A DNA stretch of 64,000 nucleotides from Anabaena minutissima FACHB-250. Lineage in GTDB: Bacteria; Cyanobacteriota; Cyanobacteriia; Cyanobacteriales; Nostocaceae. The DNA lies in the NCBI RefSeq assembly GCF_014697125.1, contig NZ_JACJRG010000025.1, positions 1 through 64,000 on the forward strand. The letters run 5' to 3'. A program made the position numbers and the translations under genes. A model generated the notes under the pieces. That model saw only the letters and a list, made by a program, of their open reading frames with translations. It was not told the DNA's origin and ran no database searches. Below, piece after piece: positions 1 to 8,126 of this stretch; position 1 is the stretch's first letter; each line of letters starts with the position of its first letter.

Positions 1-750
1 TTGGCATTGGCGATGGGTTTTTTACCGCATACTAATGCTGGTCTTCTGAGTTTTGCGGAAATGCAACAACTCAAAAATGTCACTGTATCAATGGGTTTAA
101 TGTTGGAACAGTTAACCCCAGCATTGTTAAAAACAGTTCATCGCCACGCACCGAGTAAGTTACCAGAACTTAGACTGCAACAATTAGAATGGGCGGGAGA
201 GTTGCAAATTCCCTTTACAACCGGGTTATTGTTAGGAATTGGGGAAACCTCTGATGATTGGTGGGAAACCTTAGCAGCAATAACCCAAATTCATCAACGT
301 TATCACCACATTCAAGAAGTCATCTTACAACCCCACAGTCCAGGGAATCAGCAAACCTTTGATGCACCACCTTTTAACCCTCATCAATTACCAGATGTCA
401 TTGCGAAAGCACGCCAGATTTTAGCGTCGGATATTACAATTCAAATTCCGCCGAATTTAGTTAAAGATGAGCAATGGTTACTAGCTTGTATAGAAGCTGG
501 TGCTAGAGATTTAGGCGGAATCAGTCCGAAAGATGAAGTAAATCCAGATTATCCACATCTTCAAGAACAAGAATTAAGAGAAATCTTACAGCCTGCGGGG
601 TGGGAGTTAGTACCGCGTTTACCTATATATCCCCAGTTTGATAGTTGGATGTCAGGTGAATTGCAAGCGGCGGTGAAGCAATGGCGAAAAACTTTAACCC
701 CAGTTTCTATTTTGCAAGGACAAGGAAGTAAAAATTTGCCTATTTTCTAA
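1..750 (+). CDS. cofG: FO synthase subunit 1 (CofG), 5'-truncated by window edge
   Basis: C-terminal about 249 residues of a radical-SAM enzyme that I read as CofG. With CofH it builds the deazaflavin FO from tyrosine and a flavin-pathway pyrimidine; in cyanobacteria FO is known mainly as a photolyase antenna. Visible family features are GLLLGIGETSDDW, the QPHSPGNQ segment and the ARDLGGISPKDEVNPD stretch near the C terminus. The CxxxCxxC iron-sulfur loop must lie upstream of base 1, so the frame is a fragment and the TTG at base 1 is not a real start. The stop is at 748-750. The repeat array begins 29 bases downstream. Confidence 0.85.
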   Translation: MALAMGFLPHTNAGLLSFAEMQQLKNVTVSMGLMLEQLTPALLKTVHRHAPSKLPELRLQQLEWAGELQIPFTTGLLLGIGETSDDWWETLAAITQIHQRYHHIQEVILQPHSPGNQQTFDAPPFNPHQLPDVIAKARQILASDITIQIPPNLVKDEQWLLACIEAGARDLGGISPKDEVNPDYPHLQEQELREILQPAGWELVPRLPIYPQFDSWMSGELQAAVKQWRKTLTPVSILQGQGSKNLPIF

Positions 751-778
751 TATTCCCCTTGTTCATGATTCCTTACAA

Positions 779-1103
779 CTCGTGAACGAGTCTTGGAACT
801 GCGTTCATCTATCTCAGATACTCGTGAACGAGTCTTGGAACTGCGTTCATCTATCTCAGATACTCGTGAACGAGTTTTGGAACTGCGTTTATCTATCTCA
901 GATACTCGTGAACGAGTCTTGGAACTGCGTTCATCTATCTCAGATACTCGTGAACGAGTCTTGGAACTGCGTTCATCTATCTTAGATACTCGTGAACGAG
1001 TCTTGGAACTGCGTTTATCTATCTCAGATACTCGTGAACGAGTCTTGGAACTGCGTTTATCTATCTTAGATACTCGTCAGCGAGTCTTTGAACTCCGTTG
1101 GTG
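779..1103. repeat. 42-bp tandem repeat array with palindromic core
   Basis: Seven consecutive 42-bp units start at 779, 821, 863, 905, 947, 989 and 1031, followed by a diverged eighth at 1073 and looser copies of the motif to about 1160. Each unit opens with CTCGTGAACGAG (arms CTCGT/ACGAG around GA). Copies differ only by a few C/T changes. Because 42 is a multiple of three, all frames stay open; one gives a 14-residue repeat (LELRSSISDTRERV) and another a cysteine/tryptophan repeat. There is no spacer variation, so it is not a CRISPR. No start or RBS convinces me that it is translated. Confidence 0.9.
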
Positions 1104-1249
1104 AGTATTTGAAACTAGCCGTTGAGTATTTAAAACTCGTTGGCGAGTCTTAAGACTGGATTTATCTGTGTAGCAAAACATTACAGTCTCAGCATAATTA
1201 TCTCCGTGATGATGCGTTAATATGACGCTAGTGTGGGAGATTTCTATTT

Positions 1250-2581
1250 ATGACGCAAGATTTTGCTCTTTTAAAGCGAATATACAACGCTTTTGACCCA
1301 TTCCGACCTTTGCCCGCCGGAGATCCGGCTTATGTCGATTGTGGGGAAGTGCGGGGAGATGAGGATATTCTTGTGGAAGTGGGTAGAGAAATTTTGTTAT
1401 CAGATAGAATGACCTCTCAACTTTACGCAGGACATCGCGGTGCTGGTAAGTCAACTGAACTGCTGCGTCTCCAGAAGTTTTTGGATGAGGAAGGCTGCTT
1501 TGTAGTTTATTTTCCCAGCGATGAGGAAGATATAGATCCAGAAGATGCCCAATATACTGATATTCTCCTAGCTTGCACGCGACATTTATTAGAAGCATTA
1601 AAAGATACCGTTAAACCTGTGAGTTTGTTGAATTGGCTCAACAATCGTTGGCAAGATTTAAAAGATTTTGCCTTAACTGAGGTGTCTTTAGAAAGCCTCA
1701 GTGTCGAAGCTCAAATTTCTCAGTTTGCCAAAATTACAGCTAATTTGAGAACTGAACCTAGCCAACGCCAAAAAATTCGTGAGCGAGTTAATCCGCATAC
1801 AGTGACTTTAATTGAGGCGTTAAATGAGTTTATCAAAGATGCGAAAAATCACTTACCGTCAGGATATTCTCAACTAGTATTAATTGCTGATAACTTAGAT
1901 CGAATTGTTCCCATACCTCAAGAAGATGGACGTAGCAATCATGACCAGATTTTTATTGACCGCAGTGAACAGCTACAAGCCTTAGATTGTCATTTAGTTT
2001 ACACTGTGCCAATTTCTTTGCTGTATTCTAACCGCGCCGCCGATGTCGCTAATATTTATGGGAATACTCAAGTTTTGCCCATGATTATGGTGCAAACTCC
2101 AGAAAATCAACCCTATCAACGCGGAATTGAGAAAGTTAAGGAAATATTGCAAAAACGGCTGAGTTTGATTGACCCTACTTTATCTGTCGTCGATATGTTT
2201 GAGAAGAGGGAGACTGTAGAGAAACTCTGCTTAATGAGTGGGGGTCATGTGCGAAATTTATTATTATTAATGAAGGAAGCGATTAAATACACTAGCAGTC
2301 TACCCATTCCTAACAGAGCCGTACAGCGTTCAATTAGTGAGTTGCGAAATACATATCGCAATACCGTTTTTTCTAATGAATGGGAAGCATTAGCAAGGGT
2401 GTATCAATCTAAACAGATAGAAAACGATCAACTGTATAGGGGTTTATTATTTAATCGCTGTGTTTTAGAATATCGTTATTTGAATGGAGACGGAGAAAGT
2501 CAGATATGGTATGATATCCATCCCCTAATTAAAGGAATTAAAGAATTTAAAGATACTTATAATCAACTTTATTCATCGTAA
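1250..2581 (+). CDS. P-loop ATPase of cassette A (STAND/AAA-like), 443 aa
   Basis: Probable regulatory ATPase. Walker A is GHRGAGKST at residues 61-69, Walker B is LVLIADNLDR at 209-218, CHLVYTVP around 247-254 looks like a sensor-1 strand, and SGGHVRNLL at 330-338 resembles the sensor-2 region of STAND/AAA ATPases. The last 90 residues look like a helical or winged-helix tail. No signal peptide or membrane segment, so probably cytosolic. It is the same length as, and clearly paralogous to, the gene at 14140. Both are followed about 240-250 bases later by a large repeat protein with a shared N-terminal domain, so I treat it as the ATPase of a two-gene cassette. The biological role is unknown. 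Confidence 0.7.
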   Translation: MTQDFALLKRIYNAFDPFRPLPAGDPAYVDCGEVRGDEDILVEVGREILLSDRMTSQLYAGHRGAGKSTELLRLQKFLDEEGCFVVYFPSDEEDIDPEDAQYTDILLACTRHLLEALKDTVKPVSLLNWLNNRWQDLKDFALTEVSLESLSVEAQISQFAKITANLRTEPSQRQKIRERVNPHTVTLIEALNEFIKDAKNHLPSGYSQLVLIADNLDRIVPIPQEDGRSNHDQIFIDRSEQLQALDCHLVYTVPISLLYSNRAADVANIYGNTQVLPMIMVQTPENQPYQRGIEKVKEILQKRLSLIDPTLSVVDMFEKRETVEKLCLMSGGHVRNLLLLMKEAIKYTSSLPIPNRAVQRSISELRNTYRNTVFSNEWEALARVYQSKQIENDQLYRGLLFNRCVLEYRYLNGDGESQIWYDIHPLIKGIKEFKDTYNQLYSS

Positions 2582-2617
2582 AAATTTTAGGTTTACGCAA
2601 TGTGCAACTTATTCTTA

Positions 2618-2735
2618 AAACCCCTCTCCATAGAGCGAAGCTCTTCTCGTAGAGTACCTCTCCCCTGCAAGGAGAGAGGCTTTGATTCTTGCTCCCCTTC
2701 TCTTTTAGGGAGGGTTTAGGTTTTAGGTTTGAGAG
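2618..2735. repeat. Dispersed palindromic repeat in cassette A intergenic gap
   Basis: The 241-bp gap between ATPase and TPR gene holds purine/pyrimidine-biased hairpin sequence: CCTCTCC and GGAGAGG arms around 2661-2685, a TCTCGTAGAG core near 2652, and further CCCCTTCTC/GGGAGGG arms to 2715. This looks like one of the interspersed repeat families of Nostocales genomes. The TCTCGTAGAG core recurs inside the WD40 gene at 62777-62818. It could act as a hairpin in the A-cassette mRNA, but no U-tract makes it a clear terminator. Confidence 0.5.
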
Positions 2736-2822
2736 AAATTTACATATGGCATTAGTTTTGGTTGACGCAACAAGTAACACCAACAGCATATTACGAATTA
2801 AAAATTATCCCTCGCTCAGATT

Positions 2823-4601
2823 ATGACACTAGAATTAACTGATTGGGATGAAGATTTACCAGCAACAGCAGATGAAGAATATCAAGCCTTAGTCCGCACG
2901 CTGAAATTCACAGAAGGCTTTGGCTTATTGTTTGTGCGCTGTTCTCCATCTCAAGGTGAGGAGTTAATTACTAACATTAAAGAAAATATTAATGATAAGA
3001 ATATAGATATTTTACAATTAAAGCAAGGTGTTAATAACTTATACACAATAATTGATGGATTAGATAACAAAGAACGGATAAATATTTTATTTATCACGGG
3101 TTTAGAACATTCATTTTATGAATACGAAGAATGTAAAGCATTTTCAGGCTGGGATAGTAGAGATACACATTCATATAGTTGGAAGGGTGTACCACCTGTC
3201 TTAATTAACCTCAATCAACAGCGAGAACGGTTGAAAGAAAACTTTAACATCTGTTTTGTGTTCTTGCTACCTCTATTTGCTATTAAATATTTTATCCAAC
3301 GCGCTCCAGACTTCTTTGACTGGCGTTCAGGTTTATTTGAATTTCCTATAGATAAGGAAACATTAGAACAGGCATCATCACGCATACTTGAGGATACAGA
3401 TTATGAAAAATATTTGGCTTTAACACCAGAAGAACGAACACAAAGAATCCTAGCTATTCAAGAATTAATTACAGCAGAAAATCAAATAGCTAATAACCAA
3501 GCAGAATTATTACGTGAACTTGGTAGGTCATACCATGCTGCAAAAGATTACGAAAAGGCGATCGCATCCTACGACCAAGCTGTCAAATTTCAACCAGATG
3601 ATCACGACGCTTGGTACAATCGCGGCATTGCGCTAAGAAATTTAGGACGCTATGAAGAGGCGATCGCATCCTACGACCAAGCACTGAAATTTCAACCAGA
3701 TTATCTCCAAGCTTGGAACAATCGCGGCATTGCGCTAAGAAATTTAGGACGCAATGAAGAGGCGATCGCATCCTACAACCAAGCTGTCAAATTTAAACCA
3801 GATTTTCACGAAGCTTGGAACAATCGCGGCATTGCGCTATTTAATTTAGGACGCAATGAAGAGGCGATCGCATCCTACGACCAAGCTGTCAAATTTAAAC
3901 CAGATGATCACGAAGCTTGGTACAATCGCGGCATTGCGCTATTTAATTTAGGACGCAATGAAGAGGCGATCGCATCCTACGACCAAGCTGTCAAATTTAA
4001 ACCAGATTTTCACGAAGCTTGGAACAATCGCGGCATTGCGCTCAGAAATTTAGGACGCAATGAAGAAGCGATATTATCCTACGACCAAGCTGTCAAATTT
4101 AAACCAGATTATCACCAAGCTTGGTACAATCGCGGCATTGTGCTATCAGATTTAAGACGCAAAGAAGAGGCAATATTATCCTACGACCAAGCTGTCAAAT
4201 TTAAACCAGATTATCACCAAGCTTGGTACAATCGCGGCATTGTGCTATCAGATTTAAGACGCAAAGAAGAGGCAATATTATCCTACGACCAAGCTGTCAA
4301 ATTTAAACCAGATTATCACCAAGCTTGGTACAATCGCGGCATTGTGCTATCAGATTTAAGACGCAAAGAAGAGGCAATATTATCCTACGACCAAGCTGTC
4401 AAATTTAAACCAGATTATCACCAAGCTTGGTACAATAAAGCTCGCTGTTACGCTATTCAAAATAATATTGAAAAAGCAATAGAAAACCTGGAAATAGCTA
4501 TTAATTTTAATCCTAAACAATGTCGTGAATGGGCAAAGAATCATTCAGATTTTGATAGCATTAGAGACGATGAACGGTTTCAAGCCTTAATGCAAAAATA
4601 A
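2823..4601 (+). CDS. TPR-repeat partner protein of cassette A, 592 aa
   Basis: Residues 1-170 form a domain shared with the N terminus of the protein at 15723: LLFVRC at 35-40, a GLE strand end at 93-95 and APDFFDW at 161-167. It resembles a P-loop fold without a GxxxxGK motif. After a helical linker (175-225) come about ten 34-residue tetratricopeptide repeats (230-570; consensus LGRNEEAIASYDQAVKFKPD). TPRs usually form protein-binding solenoids. No enzymatic domain, signal peptide or membrane span is seen. The gene follows the ATPase at 1250 and precedes a toxin-antitoxin pair. It is probably a sensor or scaffold partner of that ATPase; this is inferred from the repeated pairing, and the specific function is unknown. 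Confidence 0.7.
   Translation: MTLELTDWDEDLPATADEEYQALVRTLKFTEGFGLLFVRCSPSQGEELITNIKENINDKNIDILQLKQGVNNLYTIIDGLDNKERINILFITGLEHSFYEYEECKAFSGWDSRDTHSYSWKGVPPVLINLNQQRERLKENFNICFVFLLPLFAIKYFIQRAPDFFDWRSGLFEFPIDKETLEQASSRILEDTDYEKYLALTPEERTQRILAIQELITAENQIANNQAELLRELGRSYHAAKDYEKAIASYDQAVKFQPDDHDAWYNRGIALRNLGRYEEAIASYDQALKFQPDYLQAWNNRGIALRNLGRNEEAIASYNQAVKFKPDFHEAWNNRGIALFNLGRNEEAIASYDQAVKFKPDDHEAWYNRGIALFNLGRNEEAIASYDQAVKFKPDFHEAWNNRGIALRNLGRNEEAILSYDQAVKFKPDYHQAWYNRGIVLSDLRRKEEAILSYDQAVKFKPDYHQAWYNRGIVLSDLRRKEEAILSYDQAVKFKPDYHQAWYNRGIVLSDLRRKEEAILSYDQAVKFKPDYHQAWYNKARCYAIQNNIEKAIENLEIAINFNPKQCREWAKNHSDFDSIRDDERFQALMQK
4140..4435 (+). repeat. Three exact 102-bp direct repeats inside the TPR gene
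   Basis: Units starting at 4140, 4242 and 4344 appear identical base for base (the third diverges only at its end, near 4435). Each encodes one TPR. Upstream units (from about 3560) are similar but carry substitutions. Exact copies point to recent slippage or unequal recombination and a length-variable solenoid. Confidence 0.85.
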
Positions 4602-4654
4602 ATAGCTTTTAATGCAATAGAGATATATTCATATATCAAGGGAATACAAATAGA

Positions 4655-4972
4655 ATGCCAGAAACAATAAATATTGAACAGGCTGTGATAAATAATCTAC
4701 GCATTCTTTCCAATGAAAAACAACAGGAAGTGCTAGATTTTGTTGAATTTCTCGTCCAAAAAACCGCAAAAAATCACCAATTAGCAAGCGAAAAATCACC
4801 ACAACCAGAACACCGATTATCTCTTAAAGAAATTGCCAAGCTACCCATAGCAGAACGCCACAAAATACTAGAATCTTATATTGCAGCTACAGCCGAAGAT
4901 TTTTTAACAGACCCAGAATTAACAGAGTTTTCTGTTTTAGATGGTGAAGATTGGGAGTTAGATAATGACTAA
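4655..4972 (+). CDS. Antitoxin of MazF/PemK-type toxin-antitoxin pair (DUF2281-like)
   Basis: 105-residue acidic protein beginning MPETINIEQAVINNLR and containing LSNEKQQEVLDFVEFL, the pattern of DUF2281-type cyanobacterial antitoxins. The C-terminal half is charged and likely disordered (LTDPELTEFSVLDGEDWEL), which fits a toxin-wrapping tail. Its last 8 bases overlap the start of the toxin gene, the classic translational coupling of type II modules. It probably neutralises the downstream RNase and autoregulates the operon. A direct DNA-binding domain is not obvious to me. It lies 53 bases after the TPR gene, so co-transcription with cassette A is possible. Confidence 0.75.
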   Translation: MPETINIEQAVINNLRILSNEKQQEVLDFVEFLVQKTAKNHQLASEKSPQPEHRLSLKEIAKLPIAERHKILESYIAATAEDFLTDPELTEFSVLDGEDWELDND

Positions 4973-5330
4973 TCCCAAAAGAGGAGAAATTTGGTTAGTA
5001 CAACTTGACCCAACTAGAGGACAGGAAATTCAAAAAACTCGCCCTGGTGTTGTGATTAGTTCTGATATTTTTACCTCTATACCTATGCGGATTATTATTC
5101 CTGTAGCAACATGGCAACCTAAATTTCAAAATCGCCCTTTTATGATTCCTATTCCAAAAACTGATAAAACCGGCTTAGATTCAGACTCAGCAGGCAATAT
5201 TTTACAGGTTCGTAGTGTCACAACTGAGCGATTTGTTAGATGTTTAGGAAAAATTTCGGCAGATGTTATGCAAGAATTACTCACTGGGCTAATAGTCTCT
5301 GTTGATTATAATCCTGAAATTAATTGCTGA
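4965..5330 (+). CDS. MazF/PemK-family mRNA endoribonuclease toxin
   Basis: 121 residues with the family start KRGEIWLVQLDPTRGQE, then KTRPGVVISSD, a central IIIPVATW strand and a C-terminal ILQVRSVTTERF segment matching the conserved strand of MazF/PemK SH3-like barrels. Members cleave mRNA at short sequences and are held inactive by the co-expressed antitoxin. The reading frame is intact and full length for the family. ATG at 4965 overlaps the antitoxin stop. The cleavage specificity cannot be read from the sequence. Confidence 0.85.
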   Translation: MTNPKRGEIWLVQLDPTRGQEIQKTRPGVVISSDIFTSIPMRIIIPVATWQPKFQNRPFMIPIPKTDKTGLDSDSAGNILQVRSVTTERFVRCLGKISADVMQELLTGLIVSVDYNPEINC

Positions 5331-5393
5331 TAAACTCACAGATAGTAACAACAAAAATCATATAAGCGCGTCCCTTACTTCTCAACGCAGAAT

Positions 5394-5614
5394 ATGAATG
5401 GTGAATTGATTAAATTGATTTATGAAATTGAACTGCAACCAGGAGAAAAATTGCATCTCCCAGAATCAATACAGGAAAGTATTACTACCGGACGTTGGGT
5501 AATCACCATCCAACAAAAGCAGGAAAACTCGAAAAAATCCGTAGTCATGATGCTTTCTTGAAAGGTTACGCACCAGAAGACGAAGGACTTTATGATGACT
5601 ATCCAAGCAGGTGA
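5394..5614 (+). pseudogene. Frameshifted antitoxin remnant
   Basis: The frame from ATG 5394 reads 55 codons (MNGELIKLIYEIELQPGEKL...) and stops at TGA just past 5560. The family-like C terminus (HDAFLKGYAPEDEGLYDDY) continues in another frame to a TGA at 5612-5614. A single indel, most simply in the A-run near 5535, breaks the gene. The tail overlaps the start of the following toxin frame, as an intact pair would. This is a decayed second toxin-antitoxin module directly behind the intact one; a sequencing error at the homopolymer is possible. Confidence 0.65.
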
Positions 5615-5923
5615 GTTTTGGGTAGCAGACATTCCCTTTACCAGTGGTGGCGGTTCTAAAAAGCGTCCTGTGCTGGTTTTGTGGTTAGATGGGGATATGA
5701 TGTTGTCGCAGCAATAGTTACATCTGCTAAACCGCGCACACAAACTGATGCAGTTCTCAATGATTGGTCTGCAAGTGGCTTGCGTGTTGCTTCAACTGTG
5801 CGGCTGTCTAGATTGGATTGCTTGGAAAAGTCTTTGTTAATCACCAAAATCGGGCAAATTTCTGGATCAGATGCAAAGCGGCTAAAAGAAATATGGGATA
5901 TGTACATTAAGCCTCAGTTTTAA
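5592..5923 (+). pseudogene. Frameshifted MazF/PemK-type toxin remnant
   Basis: ATG at 5592 opens a toxin-like frame (IQAGEFWVADIPFTSGG, KKRPVLVLW) that stops at 5715-5717. The rest of the fold (DVVAAIVTSAKPRTQTD, the LSRLDCLEKSLL strand) continues in another frame to the stop ending at 5923. One indel between about 5685 and 5705 accounts for the break. Together with the upstream antitoxin break this needs two separate lesions in one module, which argues for real decay, though programmed or sequencing explanations remain open. Confidence 0.65.
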
Positions 5924-6206
5924 ACTAAGAATTAACCGCGATCGCCCCCTATTCCCCTACTCACCTCCTAAAAGATTGAGTTTGCACCCCTAGCACTGTT
6001 GTAAAATAGACAATAGAAGGATTCGGGGGGCCAGTTAACTGGTCGAAACGCCTATAGAAACTATTTTCGGTAATCTTCAGGGTTTAAAGTCCAGTCAGCT
6101 GAAACAACTACAGCGACTGTACCACCAGCGCATACCAGGCGATCGCATCACCACGCCTGAGTTCTCCCAGCGTCTGGCAGCAATTAGTACGGAAATTAAT
6201 CAACCT

Positions 6207-7790
6207 GTGTGTGCCTACGTCAACCGTCGCGGACAAGTGATTCGTGTTGGCGTAGGCACACCGCGTCAAACGCAAATCCCGCCAATGGAATTGCCACGTT
6301 ATGGTGCAGAACGTCTTAGTGGTATTCGTTGTCTAGCCACCCATCTCAAGGCAGAACCGCCGAATGAAGGGGCTTTAACCGCAATGGCAATGCAACGTTT
6401 AGATGCCTTAGTGGTAATAAATATTACTGGGACAGGCTTTACACGGCGCGGTGGTGGGGCTACAGGTTACGTTAAAGAAGCTTATTTAGCTCACTTAGTC
6501 CCTCAAGATGCCCGTGCTTTGATTCCTAGTGCAGCGATCGCAGGATCAAATAATGGTCAGTCTCCCAGTTGGAGCATATCACCACCACTGGACTTAGATA
6601 ATCTGGCAGACCAAGATTTCATGGACTTGGTGGAAGGACTGGAAGAAGAGTTCCGCCGGGAATTCGTCGCCCAGGAAGTAGATGCTGACCATGATCGCGT
6701 GTTAATTGTGGGTGTAATGACTGAGCAAATATCACTCCAGCAATTCCACGATACCGTAGCAGAATTGGCGCGGTTGGTGGATACGGCTGGCGGTGATGTA
6801 TTACAGACAGTACAACAAAAGCGATCGCGCATTCATCCCCAAACCGTCATCGGTGAAGGCAAAGTCCAAGAAGTTGCCCTCACAGCCCAAACATTAGGAT
6901 GTAACCTCGTCGTCTTTGACCGCGCCCTCTCACCCGCCCAAGTCCGCAACTTAGAAGCGCAAATTGGTATCCGCGTAGTTGACCGCACCGAAGTTATCTT
7001 AGATATCTTTGCTCAACGCGCTCAATCCCGCGCCGGTAAGTTGCAGGTAGAATTGGCACAGTTAGAATATATGCTGCCCAGACTCACAGGCAGAGGTCAA
7101 GCAATGTCTCGACTAGGGGGTGGTATCGGGACTCGCGGCCCTGGTGAAACTAAATTAGAAACCGAACGCCGCACGATTCAAAGACGTATTTCCCGACTAC
7201 AACAAGAAGTTGATCAATTACAAGCCCACCGTTCACGCTTACGCCAAAGACGACAACATCAGGAAGTTCCCTCAGTAGCTTTGGTTGGTTATACCAATGC
7301 TGGTAAATCTACCCTGTTAAATGCTCTCACCAATGCGGAAGTTTACACAGCAGACCAATTATTTGCAACTCTTGACCCCACTACACGCCGTTTAGTGATT
7401 CCTGGTGACGAGAATGGACAAACCCAAGAAATTCTGATTACAGATACTGTAGGGTTTATCCATGAGCTACCACCATCACTAATGGATGCCTTCCGTGCCA
7501 CTTTGGAAGAAGTAACAGAAGCGGATGCCCTATTACACCTAGTAGATTTATCCCATCCGGCTTGGTTGAGTCATATTCGCTCAGTTCGGGAAATTCTCGC
7601 CCAAATGCCCATAACTCCCGGCCCGGCGTTGGTGGCTTTTAACAAAATTGATCAAGTAGATAGCCAGACTCTAGCTTTAGCTCAAGAAGAGTTTCCCCTA
7701 GCCGTGTTTATTTCAGCAAGTCAGCGTTTAGGATTAGAAACACTACGTCATCGCCTTAGCCAGTTGATTCAATACGCTGTAGACTCTTGA
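6207..7790 (+). CDS. hflX: GTPase HflX (start uncertain)
   Basis: Ribosome-associated GTPase. Residues 1-150 are the N-terminal extension seen in long cyanobacterial forms; next comes the HflX nucleotide-binding/helical domain (GGGIGTRGPGETKLE). The G domain has G1 GYTNAGKST, G3 DTVGF and G4 NKID. HflX splits stalled or hibernating 70S ribosomes. GTG 6207 is the first ATG/GTG/TTG in the frame. The same frame stays open back to TAA 6036-6038, and the upstream codons (ETIFGNLQGLKSSQ...) look like the genuine N terminus, so translation may start at CTG 6039, ATA 6054 or another rare codon. A terminator follows at 7822. Confidence 0.9.
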   Translation: MCAYVNRRGQVIRVGVGTPRQTQIPPMELPRYGAERLSGIRCLATHLKAEPPNEGALTAMAMQRLDALVVINITGTGFTRRGGGATGYVKEAYLAHLVPQDARALIPSAAIAGSNNGQSPSWSISPPLDLDNLADQDFMDLVEGLEEEFRREFVAQEVDADHDRVLIVGVMTEQISLQQFHDTVAELARLVDTAGGDVLQTVQQKRSRIHPQTVIGEGKVQEVALTAQTLGCNLVVFDRALSPAQVRNLEAQIGIRVVDRTEVILDIFAQRAQSRAGKLQVELAQLEYMLPRLTGRGQAMSRLGGGIGTRGPGETKLETERRTIQRRISRLQQEVDQLQAHRSRLRQRRQHQEVPSVALVGYTNAGKSTLLNALTNAEVYTADQLFATLDPTTRRLVIPGDENGQTQEILITDTVGFIHELPPSLMDAFRATLEEVTEADALLHLVDLSHPAWLSHIRSVREILAQMPITPGPALVAFNKIDQVDSQTLALAQEEFPLAVFISASQRLGLETLRHRLSQLIQYAVDS

Positions 7791-7821
7791 TAAATACAGA
7801 AAAAAGTAAATATTATCCTTG

Positions 7822-7852
7822 AACTCAGTTTTATCACTGAGTTTTTTATTTT
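7822..7852 (+). terminator. Rho-independent terminator of hflX
   Basis: Arms AACTCAG (7822-7828) and CTGAGTT (7837-7843) flank an 8-base loop and are followed by a T-rich tail. It lies 32 bases after the hflX stop. The remaining bases to 8126 are AT-rich with no gene visible; they probably hold the promoter of the PEP-CTERM gene. Confidence 0.8.
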
Positions 7853-8126
7853 AAAGTTTAAGATTACAAACAAACACTCATCAAATTGCATTTTTTAGCA
7901 ACCAATTTATGTCGAATTTGTGAATATTATATAAATAATCCAATCAACTTACTTAAATATTTTTTATAAAATAAAAGTATAGCTGGTATCAGTATTTGTA
8001 CGTTAATTTATTGAATTTAAGCCTTTAATTGAAGCTGCAATGAATATATTGTAAAAGAGTAGACAATATCTTTTATACTCAATTATTTTTGATGTATACA
8101 AGTTACTAAGTTGGCTAAGTTTATCA

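Noticed and set aside
779..1103. Possible CRISPR array
   Set aside because: The units are contiguous with no variable spacers and differ only by point changes.
793..1104. 103-codon open frame with a 14-residue coiled-coil-like repeat, and a second open frame with a Trp/Cys repeat
   Set aside because: Both are explained by a 42-bp tandem repeat whose length is a multiple of three. There is no ribosome site, and several frames are open at once.
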